Below, in pieces: positions 25,330 to 33,877 of a DNA stretch of 53,737 bases. Where the stretch lies: positions 1-53,737 of the forward strand of contig NZ_CAJZAR010000084.1 in assembly GCF_914484835.1 (NCBI RefSeq), written 5' to 3'. Below the pieces are notes generated by a model. That model saw only the letters and a list, made by a program, of their open reading frames with translations. It was not told the DNA's origin and did no database searches. Origin of the DNA: Paraburkholderia tropica (GTDB taxonomy: Bacteria > Pseudomonadota > Gammaproteobacteria > Burkholderiales > Burkholderiaceae). Made by a program: the position numbers and the translations under genes. Numbering within the stretch: the stretch's first letter is position 1; every line of letters starts with the position of its first letter.

Positions 25330-25889
25330 AGTGGTATCCGTATCCAAAGGGCACCTTGATGATGGAACGAGGTTCTCCGCACGCTTCGTACTGCGCAGCG
25401 AACGACGCCTATGCACCACGACGATGCGCAGCGCGCCAGCGTGACAGGGCAGCGGAGAGTGAACGCGTGAATACTATCAAAGATGCCGCATTGGACGGAT
25501 GAAAACGTCTTGCAATTCTTTATGAAAGATAATGTAAGGCGCAATGCGCGCACGACGTGAATTCACAGACGGCGAATGACGCCATGCGCGAGTGTTCAAT
25601 CGAGTGCCAATCGAATGTCGATTAGCGATAAAACGCAGCGAATCAAAACGGAATTCGGCAACGAACCGGAAAAAAGCGGCAAAAAATCGGCAACGAATCG
25701 GCAATTATTGCGGCTCGGATTCGCGCGCAATCTGTAAAGCATTCAGATAGAACGCGAGCATGGAAAAATTACCGGGATAACCGCGCGTCGCGCGAGCCCC
25801 GCCGACGAGATCGCGCCGCTCGCGAAACTGCGTGCCTCGCAACGACTGCGCTAAGCTTGCCGCGTTCATCCGATCCGAGGAGCGCAGCA
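25330..25889. other. Intergenic region between the TetR and O-methyltransferase genes
   Basis: About 560 nt, less GC-rich than its surroundings, between divergent genes. An 11-bp direct repeat TCGGCAACGAA occurs at 25655-25665 and 25687-25697 (32-bp period), among further GGCAA words. No gene is supported. It could hold operators for the TetR protein, but no clear palindrome was seen. Confidence 0.4.
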
Positions 25890-26558
25890 ATGAACGAGCA
25901 GACTTGGCACGCCGTCGACGACTGGTTCACCGAACGCCTGATCGGCGCCGACGACGCCCTCGACAACGCCTTGGCCGCGAGCGCGAAAGCCGGGCTGCGG
26001 TCCATCAACGTCGCGCCGAATCAGGGCAAGTTCCTGCATCTGCTCGCGCGTATCCAGGGCGCGAAACGCATCCTCGAAATCGGCACGCTCGGCGGCTATA
26101 GCGCGATCTGGCTCGCGCGCGCGCTGCCGCCCGACGGCCAGCTCGTGTCGCTCGAATACAGCCCGGAAAACGCGGCGGTCGCGCGCGAGAACATCGCGCA
26201 TGCGGGTCTCGCCGAACGCGTGACGATCGTCACGGGCCTCGCGCTCGATTCGCTCGACGCGATGCTGGCGGAACCCACGCCGCCGTTCGATTTCGTTTTC
26301 ATCGACGCGGACAAGAGCAACAACGCGAATTATCTCGACCGCGTGCTGAAGCTGTCACGTCCGGGCACGGTGATCGTTGCCGACAACGTGGTGCGCAGCG
26401 GCCGCATCGCCGACGACGCCGATCACGAAGCCGACGTCGCGGGCCTGCGCCGCTACTTCGAGAAAGCGGCTGCGGACGAACGGCTCGACACCACGGCGGT
26501 GCAAACGGTCGGCAGCAAGGGCTGGGACGGATTCGCGATCACGATCGTCGGCGCGTAA
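25890..26558 (+). CDS. Class I SAM-dependent O-methyltransferase (CCoAOMT-like)
   Basis: A 222-residue enzyme of the methyltransferase 3 family. Motif I reads L-E-I-G-T-L-G-G-Y-S-A-I-W-L-A, the acidic strand V-S-L-E-Y-S-P-E-N-A, and the metal/catalytic block F-V-F-I-D-A-D-K-S-N-N followed by V-I-V-A-D-N-V-V-R-S-G. Such enzymes methylate catechol-like hydroxyls with Mg2+. The ATG at 25890 has GAGGAG 7 nt upstream; an ATG at 25857 is rejected. It is convergent with the TonB receptor and shares its terminator. Confidence 0.9.
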   Translation: MNEQTWHAVDDWFTERLIGADDALDNALAASAKAGLRSINVAPNQGKFLHLLARIQGAKRILEIGTLGGYSAIWLARALPPDGQLVSLEYSPENAAVARENIAHAGLAERVTIVTGLALDSLDAMLAEPTPPFDFVFIDADKSNNANYLDRVLKLSRPGTVIVADNVVRSGRIADDADHEADVAGLRRYFEKAAADERLDTTAVQTVGSKGWDGFAITIVGA

Positions 26559-26577
26559 CGAAACCGTCGCGCCATAA

Positions 26578-26614
26578 AAAAACGCCGGGCTGCGCACGCA
26601 GCACCGGCGTTTTT
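26578..26614. terminator. Bidirectional intrinsic terminator
   Basis: AAAAACGCCGG (26578-26588) pairs with CCGGCGTTTTT (26604-26614), and the inner GCTGCG/CGCAGC extends the stem. It lies between the convergent O-methyltransferase and siderophore receptor genes and serves both. Confidence 0.92.
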
Positions 26615-26646
26615 CATGCTCAGGCGAAGAACGCCCGACCTGAGTC

Positions 26647-28890
26647 CTAGAAGTCCGTCGTCATCGAGAACAGGACGGTGCGCGGCGCGCCCATCGTCAG
26701 ATAGCCGCCGGTGGCCGAGCTCCAGTACGCCTTGTTCGTCAGGTTGTAGACGTCGGCGCGGAACGTGGTCGGACGGCCGAACACGCTGGTCTTGTAGCGC
26801 GCGCCCAGATCGACGGTGTCCCACGCCTTGATCGACAGCGTGTTCGCGGCGTTCAGATACTGCGGCCCCGTGTGCGTGTAGCGCGCCGAGAACGTCAGAC
26901 CCTGCACCCACGGCAGATCGTATTCCGCGCCCAGGTTGAACATGAAGCTCGGCACGCCGACCGGACGATTGCCGTCGTTGCTGCCCGTGTCGAGCTGCAC
27001 CGCGTTGATGTAGGTGGCGCCCGCCATCAGGCGCACGCCCTTGTAGACCTCGCCGAACACCGAGGCTTCGACGCCGCGATGACGCTCGTTGCCGTCGGCG
27101 ACGAAATAGCCCGACGAGTTGGTGTAGCTCTGCGGCTTCTCAAGCTGATAGAGCGCCAGTTGCGCGCCGAACTTGCCCGAGTCGTACTTCGCGCCCACTT
27201 CGTATTGCTTGGTGCGCTCCGGCGCGAGCAGCGCGCCGTTGTTGATCGCCGTGGACGGCGCCTGTTCGCCCGCCGACAGCGACTCGCTGCGGTTCGCGTA
27301 GATCGAGAAGTTCTGGGTCGGCTTGAACACGATGCCGAACAGCGGCGTGGTGATCGAGTCGTTATAGGCCTCGGTCTGCAGCAGCGTCGACGACGAATAC
27401 GCGTTCGAGACGATTTCCTGATGACGCACGCCGACCGTGAACAGCACGCGGTCGTGGAAGAAGCCGAGCGTGTCCGACGCCGCGATGCTGCGCATCAGGC
27501 TCGTCGCCGTGAGCGGCGGATTGCCGTCGAGACCCTGCGAGTAGTACTTCGAGGGCGGCGACGCCACTTGCGGCGTGTTGTAGAGATCGGTGTTGAAGCT
27601 GCCCGACATATTCCACGCCGACTCCGTGTGCACGCTCACGATCGACGCGCCGGCCGTCACGAAGTGGCTCACCGGACCGGTGTTGAAGTGGCCGCGCACG
27701 CCCGCTTCCGCCGATGCCGCGTCTTCCTTGCGCGGCACGTACATGCGCGAGGCGGTGGTGGTGCTCGGGTCCGTGTAGTGCGGCGACGCGTACTGGCCGT
27801 ACTCGTCGGTGTGACGCAGGCCGCCCGCGACGTAGGCGGTCCAGCCCGGCTGGAAGTCGTACTCGGCGCGCAGGATGCCGACCGTGTCCTCGGTCGAGCT
27901 GAAGGCCCACGTCTGACCGTAGTTGTGCGTTGCCGACGGCACGGCCGGGACTTCCGAGCCCGCCACGTAGACGACCGGACGGCCGTCCGACACGTGCTGG
28001 CGCTGATACAGCAGGTCGCCTTCGAGACGCAGCTTGTCGCCGCGATAGTCGAGCGCGACGGCCGTCTGGCTGTTGCGGCGATGCTCGCCGTCGATGCTCG
28101 TTTCGCCGTCGCGGCCCGACTGGTTCACGCGAATGCCGAACTGGTCCTGATCGCCGAAGCGGCGGCCGACGTCGACGCGCGCGCCGAACTCGCCCGAGGC
28201 GCTGCCGTCGAGCGTGACTTCGGTGATCGGCTTGTCGTCGGCGCGCTTGAGTTGCAGGTTCACGCTGCCGCCGATCGAGCTGCCGTTCGGCGACGCGCCG
28301 TTCAGGAACGCGCTCGCGCCCTTGAACACGTCCACGCGCTCGATGGCGGGCGTTTCCACCATCTGGCGCGGCGTGATGCCGTAGAGGCCGTTGAGCGAGA
28401 CGTCGTCGCTGTCGAGCTGGAAGCCACGGATGACGTAGACCTCCTGGAAGTTGCCGTAGCCGTAGGCGGTGCGCACGGCCGGATCGTTCGAGAGCACGTC
28501 GGCGACGGTGCGCGCCTGCTTGTCCTGGATCGCCTTGGCCGTGTACGTCGTCATGCTGAACGGCACGTCGATGTTCTTCTGCTGGCCGAGCATGCCGAAG
28601 TTGCCGCCGCGCGCGACCTGACCGCCGCCGTAGGTGGGCGCGAGGTCGCCGGGCAGCGCTTCTTTCGCGGCCTGCACTTTGACGGTGGGCAGCGTGGCGT
28701 TGCTCTTGCTGCCGGCGCTGGCGGCGCTGGCGGTGCCGGTTGCATCGCTGGCGTCGGCGCTGCCGCTCGTCTGCGCGAAGGCGGCGGCGGGCAGGGCGAA
28801 GGCCACGGCGATGGCGGCGAGGATGGCGTGACGGCTGGAAGGACGGGAGGGCGCAACGAGGCGAGGCGAAGCCAAACGGGGTACGGACAT
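26647..28890 (-). CDS. TonB-dependent siderophore receptor
   Basis: A 747-residue outer-membrane receptor: signal peptide ending A-A-A-F-A-Q, Ser/Ala linker, plug domain (L-P-T-V-K-V-Q-A, then V-L-S-N-D-P-A-V-R-T, V-I-R-G-F-Q-L-D, I-E-R-V-D-V-F-K-G-A-S-A-F), and a 22-strand barrel ending in M-T-T-D-F with the C-terminal Phe needed for assembly. It belongs to the ferric-hydroxamate/FhuE-FiuA-like TIGR01783 group and imports a ferric chelate with TonB energy. There are no siderophore synthesis genes nearby, so it probably uses foreign chelates. A Fur-box-like site lies about 150 nt upstream. Confidence 0.94.
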   Translation of the reverse strand: MSVPRLASPRLVAPSRPSSRHAILAAIAVAFALPAAAFAQTSGSADASDATGTASAASAGSKSNATLPTVKVQAAKEALPGDLAPTYGGGQVARGGNFGMLGQQKNIDVPFSMTTYTAKAIQDKQARTVADVLSNDPAVRTAYGYGNFQEVYVIRGFQLDSDDVSLNGLYGITPRQMVETPAIERVDVFKGASAFLNGASPNGSSIGGSVNLQLKRADDKPITEVTLDGSASGEFGARVDVGRRFGDQDQFGIRVNQSGRDGETSIDGEHRRNSQTAVALDYRGDKLRLEGDLLYQRQHVSDGRPVVYVAGSEVPAVPSATHNYGQTWAFSSTEDTVGILRAEYDFQPGWTAYVAGGLRHTDEYGQYASPHYTDPSTTTASRMYVPRKEDAASAEAGVRGHFNTGPVSHFVTAGASIVSVHTESAWNMSGSFNTDLYNTPQVASPPSKYYSQGLDGNPPLTATSLMRSIAASDTLGFFHDRVLFTVGVRHQEIVSNAYSSSTLLQTEAYNDSITTPLFGIVFKPTQNFSIYANRSESLSAGEQAPSTAINNGALLAPERTKQYEVGAKYDSGKFGAQLALYQLEKPQSYTNSSGYFVADGNERHRGVEASVFGEVYKGVRLMAGATYINAVQLDTGSNDGNRPVGVPSFMFNLGAEYDLPWVQGLTFSARYTHTGPQYLNAANTLSIKAWDTVDLGARYKTSVFGRPTTFRADVYNLTNKAYWSSATGGYLTMGAPRTVLFSMTTDF

Positions 28891-29465
28891 AAGAAAGTTC
28901 GAAACGGTGTATTCGTTATTGCCGCGCCGTGACGCCGGTCGAGAGAGCCGGCATCCGGTGCGGTGCTTTGGTTTGACGTGCGCACGCCGCCGCGCGGGAG
29001 CCCGGACGCATGGCCGTCAAAAAGTATGCGGATTGTATATGTGAATGAGAACGATTGTTATTTGAAATTACACTGTCAACCCGCTTATTCAGCGTTTACA
29101 CAACACTGACAACCGATTTCAGTAGTTGCAGGCGCAACAAAATGTCTGGAAACGTTTAAGGGCCGAATCGGCGGCGCGCGCTGGGTATGGGGTGGGCGGC
29201 CACGATCCGCTTGTCTGGCTTTCGCTGCGCCGGTCAAAAATGGCGATTTCGGGCGCGTTCGACACCGCGCGCCGACACGGAATGCGCGCTAACGGCGGCA
29301 TCCGCGTTAGCTCGCACTTGCCGCCGCGAACATGACCCATAAACAGATTCGATGGCATTCGCCGCCAGTTTCGTTAGTGCGCGCGCGCCCGCGCTCCCTA
29401 AAATGGGACGAAGCGCGCCGCGCATCGCGCGGCGGCAGACGACATCGACGAGACAAGGAGGGGCG
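28891..29465. other. Intergenic region upstream of the siderophore receptor and the tautomerase gene
   Basis: About 575 nt between divergent genes. 29020-29110 is clearly AT-rich and holds the Fur-box-like element at 29042-29062. The remainder shows no supported gene; a ribosome site (AAGGAGG) precedes the GTG at 29466. Confidence 0.5.
29042..29062 (-). promoter_or_regulatory. Fur-box-like operator of the siderophore receptor
   Basis: On the minus strand the sequence reads AATAACAATCGTTCTCATT (within 29042-29062), close to the well-known ATAATGATAATCGTTCTCATT form of Fur boxes in beta- and gamma-proteobacteria. It sits in the AT-rich stretch upstream of the receptor and predicts iron repression. 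Confidence 0.65.
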
Positions 29466-30647
29466 GTGGCAACGAGCGCAGCAGGCAGTCAGCAACAGGG
29501 CACGGCAAGCGGGACGGCATACGGGACGGAACACGGGACGCAGGCCGCGAAGGGCGTCGGCCAGACGCGCATCCGCTGCATGCAGATGCGCGGCGGCACC
29601 TCGAAGGGCGCGTACTTTCTCGCCTCCGATCTGCCCGCCGATCCGGCCGCGCGCGACCGCGTGCTGCTCGCCGTGATGGGCTCGCCCGATCCGCGCCAGA
29701 TCGACGGCATCGGCGGCGCCGATCCGCTCACGAGCAAGGTGGCGATCGTCTCGCCCTCCACGCGCGCCGACGCCGACGTCGACTATCTGTTCGCCCAGGT
29801 CGTGGTGGACGAAGCGCGCGTCGACTACGGCCAGAACTGCGGCAATATTCTCGCGGGCGTGGGCCCGTTCGCGATCGAGCGCGGACTCGTCGATGCGCGC
29901 GACGGCACCACGGCCGTCGCCATCCATATGTTGAACACGGGGCAGATCGCCGTGGCGAGCGTGCAGACGCCCGGGCGCGAGGTGCAGTACGACGGCGACG
30001 CGCGCATCGACGGCGTGCCCGGCACGGCGGCCGCGATTCCGCTCGCGTTCCGCGACACGGCCGGTTCGACCTGCGGCGCGCTGCTGCCCACGGGCAATCT
30101 CACGGACACGGTCGAAGGCGTGGAAGTCACCTGCATCGACAACGGCATGCCGCTCGTGCTGATCCGCGCGCGCGATCTCGACCGCACCGGCTACGAAACG
30201 CGCGACGAACTCGACGCCGACGAAGCGCTCAAGGCGCGCGTCGAAGCGATCCGCCTCGCCGTGGGTCCGCGCATGAATCTCGGCGACGTCAGCGCGCGCA
30301 CGGTGCCGAAGATGTGCCTGATCGCGCCGCCGCGCGCGGGTGGCGCGATCAGCACGCGCAGCTTCATTCCGCATCGCTGCCACGCGTCGATCGGCGTGCT
30401 CGGCGCAGTGAGCGTGGCGACGGCGGCGGTGCTGCCGGGCACGGTCTGCGACGGCATCGCCGAACTCGGCGACGCGAGCGACGTGAAGCGCCTCGCGGTC
30501 GAACATCCGACCGGCGAATTCACGGTCGAACTGACGCTCGCGCACGAGAACGGCGCGACCGACGTGACGGGCGCGGCGCTGCTGCGCACGGCGCGCTGGC
30601 TGTTCGACGGCGTGGTGGGCGTGCCGTCCTCGGTCTGGAGCGCCTGA
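29466..30647 (+). CDS. PrpF-family tautomerase, probable 4-oxalomesaconate tautomerase (GalD/LigU type)
   Basis: A 393-residue PrpF-fold isomerase. The family markers are C-M-Q-M-R-G-G-T-S-K-G-A-Y-F near the N-terminus (lysine of the active site), G-I-G-G-A-D-P-L-T-S-K, N-C-G-N-I-L-A-G-V-G-P, and C-I-D-N-G-M-P. GalD (Pseudomonas) and LigU (Sphingobium) of this family interconvert 4-oxalomesaconate tautomers in gallate and protocatechuate degradation, which fits the extradiol dioxygenase genes 3-4 kb away. The GTG at 29466 follows AAGGAGG at 4-5 nt; the earlier in-frame ATG has none. An Ala/Thr/Gly-rich leader of about 30 residues precedes the fold. The dehydrogenase gene starts 2 nt after it. 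Confidence 0.85.
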   Translation: MATSAAGSQQQGTASGTAYGTEHGTQAAKGVGQTRIRCMQMRGGTSKGAYFLASDLPADPAARDRVLLAVMGSPDPRQIDGIGGADPLTSKVAIVSPSTRADADVDYLFAQVVVDEARVDYGQNCGNILAGVGPFAIERGLVDARDGTTAVAIHMLNTGQIAVASVQTPGREVQYDGDARIDGVPGTAAAIPLAFRDTAGSTCGALLPTGNLTDTVEGVEVTCIDNGMPLVLIRARDLDRTGYETRDELDADEALKARVEAIRLAVGPRMNLGDVSARTVPKMCLIAPPRAGGAISTRSFIPHRCHASIGVLGAVSVATAAVLPGTVCDGIAELGDASDVKRLAVEHPTGEFTVELTLAHENGATDVTGAALLRTARWLFDGVVGVPSSVWSA

Positions 30648-30649
30648 CC

Positions 30650-31531
30650 ATGAGCGAGACGCCGGCCGCTTTCGAACGCATCGCTTTCGTCGGTTTCGGC
30701 GAGGCGGGCGGTTTGCTCGGCGCGGCGCTGGCCGCGCGCGGCGCGAGCGTCTCGATGTACGACCTGCGGCTCGACGCCTTGCGCGAGAAGGCGCAGGCGG
30801 CGCACGTGCGTGCTGCGGCCACGCTCGGCGAGGCCATCGACGGCGCGCAACTCGTGATATCAGCGGTGACAGCGCAGGCCGATGTCGAGGTCGCGCAGGC
30901 GCTCGCGGCGCATCTCGCGCTGGGCCAGATCGTGCTCGACATCAATTCGGTCTCGCCGCAGACGAAGCAGCACGCGCAGGCGTGCATCGAAGCGCGCGGC
31001 GCGCATTACGTCGAAGCCGCGGTGATGGCGCCGGTGCCGCCCTACGGTCTCGCGGTGCCGATGCTGCTTGGCGGCGCGCTCGCGCGCGAGGTGAGCGCAC
31101 GGCTGAACGCGAGCGGCTTCAGGACCGAGGCGGTGGCGGAGCGCATCGGCGTGGCCTCGGCGGCGAAGATGTGCCGCAGCGTCATGATCAAGGGCATCGA
31201 AGCGCTGACCGTCGAATGTCTGCGCGCGGCGCGCAGCTACGACGCGGAAGCCGTGGTGCTTGCTTCGCTATCCGAAACATTTTCGAAGATGCAGCGCGAT
31301 AGCGATCTCGCGGGTTATCTCGTCAGCCGCGTGGTCGAGCATGGCCGCCGTCGCGCGGGCGAGATGCGCGAAGTCGCGCAAACGCTGCGCGACGCGGGCG
31401 TGGAGCCGTTCATGAGCGAGGCGTGTGCGCGCTTGCAGGACGGTTTCGTCGACGCCATGCAGGCGCGCGGCATCGCCTATGAGGATCTCGACGCGCCGTT
31501 CGACTGGCGCGCCTTGTTCGATCGACTGTAG
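30650..31531 (+). CDS. 6PGDH-like NAD(P)-dependent dehydrogenase (DUF1932)
   Basis: A 293-residue protein with an N-terminal Rossmann site (I-A-F-V-G-F-G-E-A-G-G-L-L-G), a D-I-N-S-V-S-P block, and a C-terminal helical domain (A-S-A-A-K-M-C-R-S-V-M-I-K-G with the family lysine), as in 3-hydroxyisobutyrate/6-phosphogluconate dehydrogenases with a DUF1932 tail. It starts 2 nt after the tautomerase stop, so the two are co-translated and should act in the same pathway. It may oxidise or reduce a ring-cleavage intermediate, but LigC of the protocatechuate pathway belongs to another fold, so the reaction is not established. Confidence 0.85.
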   Translation: MSETPAAFERIAFVGFGEAGGLLGAALAARGASVSMYDLRLDALREKAQAAHVRAAATLGEAIDGAQLVISAVTAQADVEVAQALAAHLALGQIVLDINSVSPQTKQHAQACIEARGAHYVEAAVMAPVPPYGLAVPMLLGGALAREVSARLNASGFRTEAVAERIGVASAAKMCRSVMIKGIEALTVECLRAARSYDAEAVVLASLSETFSKMQRDSDLAGYLVSRVVEHGRRRAGEMREVAQTLRDAGVEPFMSEACARLQDGFVDAMQARGIAYEDLDAPFDWRALFDRL

Positions 31532-31571
31532 TTCGCCGCTGTCGCTCGTCGCTGTCGTTTTCGCGCAGGCG

Positions 31572-32840
31572 CTAACGCGCCTGACCCGCCATTCTCCCTT
31601 CGATCACCCGCACGGCCGGCGCAGCGTCGGCGACCGCCAGACGGATCGCGTCGATCAGCGCGCGCGCGGCCGGCGAGGGCGCGCTCTGCGCCCGCAAGGT
31701 CAGGCCGATCTCGCGCCGTGTGTTGTGCAGCGGCACGTCGAGCACCACAAGCTGCCCCGACTCGATTTCATAGTGCAACTGCTGCGCCGAAAGCGCGGCG
31801 ATCATGTCCGTGCCCATCAACAGGCCGCGAATCACGGCGAGGTCGGCGGTCTCGACAGTCGGCATCGGCGGCTTCAGTTTGAGGCGCTTGAACTGCGCCT
31901 CGAACAGCCCGCGCGCGGGCGAATGCACGCGCGACAGAATCCATTGCGCGTTGCGCAGATCGCTGACGTTCAGCGCACTCTGCTGCGCGAGCGGATGGCC
32001 GTGCCGCGCGAGCACGACCATGTCCTCGGCCATCAGGCGCTCGTTCGTGAGGCCGCTCGCGGCGTCGTTCTCGCGCAGCGCGCCGAGCACGAAATCGACG
32101 TCGCCCGCGCGCAGGCCCGCCACCAGCAACTCGTACGCGCTTTCGTCGGTGACCACGCGCACGCCCGGATGCTGGGCGCTCATGCGCGCGATCGCGGCGG
32201 GCAGGATCAGCGTGCGCCCGAGCGGCAGCGCGCCCACCGTGACCGAACCCTGAATGCTGCCGTGCAAGGCGGCGATGTCGTCGGGCACGTGGCGCAGTTC
32301 GTTGAGCGCGCGGCGCACGTGCAGCAGGAAGGTTTCGCCTTCGGCCGTGAGCTGCACGCCGCGCGGGCTGCGGTGAAACAGCGTGACGCCCGAGCCGCTT
32401 TCGAGCACGCGCATCGCGCTGCTCACGGCGGGCTGGCTGATGCCGAACGCGCTGGCCGTGCTCGGCATGTGCCGGTGGCGCGCGAGCGCGACGAACAATT
32501 GCAGGCGCCGCGTGTTGAGCAGATAGGCGGGCAGCGTGCCTTCGCCGAGCGCGCGGCGGCGCGTCTGCCGCGCGGCGCACCAGTGCGCGAGTTCTTCGAG
32601 TTCGCCGAAGATCCGCGCGCAGCGGTCGAGCACGACGCGCCCGACGGCCGTGGGCAGCATGCCCGAGGGCTTGCGCTCGAACAGCGGTTCGCCGAGCGCG
32701 GTTTCGAGCTCCTGCACCGAGCGCGTGACCGCCGATTGCGCGCGATAGAGCGCGGCGGCCGCGCGTGTGGCGCTGCCGGTGTCGGCGACCAGGCGGAACG
32801 CGCGCAGATGCGCGAGATTGAGCAATTCGGGCGCGTTCAT
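31572..32840 (-). CDS. LysR-family regulator with two HTH domains (GbpR-like)
   Basis: A 422-residue protein, about 120 longer than a normal LysR regulator. Residues 8-67 form a full LysR HTH (L-R-A-F-R-L-V-A-D-T-G-S-A-T-R-A-A-A-A-L). Residues 108-166 form a second full one (L-Q-L-F-V-A-L-A-R-H-R-H-M-P-S-T-A-S-A-F, then I-S-Q-P-A-V-S-S-A-M-R-V-L-E). The effector domain follows (residues 190-410) and looks like the GbpR type. Its ATG overlaps the stop of the GntR gene by four bases, so the regulators are co-expressed. It is convergent with the dehydrogenase gene and probably controls this aromatic cluster. Confidence 0.88.
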   Translation of the reverse strand: MNAPELLNLAHLRAFRLVADTGSATRAAAALYRAQSAVTRSVQELETALGEPLFERKPSGMLPTAVGRVVLDRCARIFGELEELAHWCAARQTRRRALGEGTLPAYLLNTRRLQLFVALARHRHMPSTASAFGISQPAVSSAMRVLESGSGVTLFHRSPRGVQLTAEGETFLLHVRRALNELRHVPDDIAALHGSIQGSVTVGALPLGRTLILPAAIARMSAQHPGVRVVTDESAYELLVAGLRAGDVDFVLGALRENDAASGLTNERLMAEDMVVLARHGHPLAQQSALNVSDLRNAQWILSRVHSPARGLFEAQFKRLKLKPPMPTVETADLAVIRGLLMGTDMIAALSAQQLHYEIESGQLVVLDVPLHNTRREIGLTLRAQSAPSPAARALIDAIRLAVADAAPAVRVIEGRMAGQAR

Positions 32841-33538
32841 GCGGCCCCCGCGATCAGATGCAGATGTTCGACCGAGAGATTGAGGCTCTCCTTCGAGATA
32901 TGCGTGTGCTCCTTCATGAGCGCTTCCACGCGCGCGCCCTCGCCGTTCAGCAAGGCGCCGACGATGGCGTGATGCTGGCGGTGCGCGTAGGCGAGCATCA
33001 TGTATTGCTGCTGGCGTGCGGCGTCGTCGAAGACCACCGTGCAGGGCGAGACGAACGGAATTTTCTCGTTCAGGCCGAGCGCGGCGCTGATCGCGTGACT
33101 CTCGGCGGCGGCCACGATCAGCGCGTGAAAGCGGCCGTTCATCTCGGCGTAACGGGTTTCGGTCGTGTTGTCGAGCGCGCCGGGGCGGATGATCTCGTCG
33201 CCTTCGTGCAGGCAGTCCTGCAAGGCGCGCGCGAGCGCCGGATCGACGCCGCGTTCGGCCACGCGGCGCGCGGCGAGTCCTTCGAGCACGCCGCGCACGT
33301 CGATGGCGTTGAGCACGTCGGCCACGCTGAAACGGCGCACCGTATAGCCGCGCGCGCCCGAGCGCTCGACGAGGCCTTCGGTGGCGAGCACGCTCAGCGC
33401 GTAGCGCAGCGGCGTGCGGGAAATGCCGAGCCGTTCGGCGAGCTGCGCCTCGACGAGCCGCTGCCCTGGCGCGAGTTCGCCGGACAGAATGCGCGTGCGC
33501 AGCGCCTGCACGATGGTTTGCTGGGTTGTCTCGTTCAT
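32837..33538 (-). CDS. GntR-family regulator (FadR/FCD subfamily)
   Basis: A 233-residue repressor-type protein: winged HTH at residues 8-70 (L-R-T-R-I-L-S-G-E-L-A-P-G-Q-R-L, then A-E-R-L-G-I-S-R-T-P-L-R) and an all-helical FCD domain (N-G-R-F-H-A-L-I-V-A-A, and Y-A-H-R-Q-H-H-A-I-V) whose histidines usually bind a metal and the carboxylate ligand. FCD regulators commonly sense aromatic or organic acids. It is divergent from the dioxygenase genes; the 339-nt gap holds three GGTATC half-sites that may be its operators. It is translationally coupled to the LysR gene. Confidence 0.9.
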   Translation of the reverse strand: MNETTQQTIVQALRTRILSGELAPGQRLVEAQLAERLGISRTPLRYALSVLATEGLVERSGARGYTVRRFSVADVLNAIDVRGVLEGLAARRVAERGVDPALARALQDCLHEGDEIIRPGALDNTTETRYAEMNGRFHALIVAAAESHAISAALGLNEKIPFVSPCTVVFDDAARQQQYMMLAYAHRQHHAIVGALLNGEGARVEALMKEHTHISKESLNLSVEHLHLIAGAA

Positions 33539-33877
33539 GTCGCTATCTTGCGCGAGGCCGGGCGCCCCGGCATGGGGCGCGGCCTTGCGAGTTTGTTCTT
33601 TTGGTATCTGTTTCGTTTATGGCGGGCTTGCGCCGTGGCGCTCGGGCACGGTATCCCGAGGTCGGTTCAGGATACCAAAAAGCGTTATGGCGCGCGGGTT
33701 TCGGCGTGGCGTCGCCCGACCGAAAACGCAGAAACCCCCTTTTTTCATGCGTAATGACATCAAAATAGTGGATAACCCTGACTTACCGCCGGAACCCGCG
33801 TTCTGTAATTTCGTATCCCAATTGATGGGCTCCCGCGAAGGCGAGAGCGTGAACTGCGGTAATCGAGGAACAACAGC
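33539..33877. other. Divergent control region, regulators versus dioxygenase operon
   Basis: About 340 nt without a gene. The 33599-33680 part contains the GGTATC half-sites listed separately. The 33760-33830 part is less GC-rich and probably holds the rightward promoter for the ligB-like gene; GAGG lies upstream of its ATG. Confidence 0.5.
33599..33680. promoter_or_regulatory. Candidate GntR operator: three GGTATC half-sites
   Basis: TTTTGGTATC (33599-33608) is the exact reverse complement of GATACCAAAA (33671-33680). A nested pair GGTATCC (33650-33656) and GGATACC (33670-33676) forms a second inverted repeat with a 13-nt spacer. FCD-type GntR proteins often bind GGT-centred inverted repeats, so this array between the divergent transcripts is a fair candidate operator. 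Confidence 0.55.
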
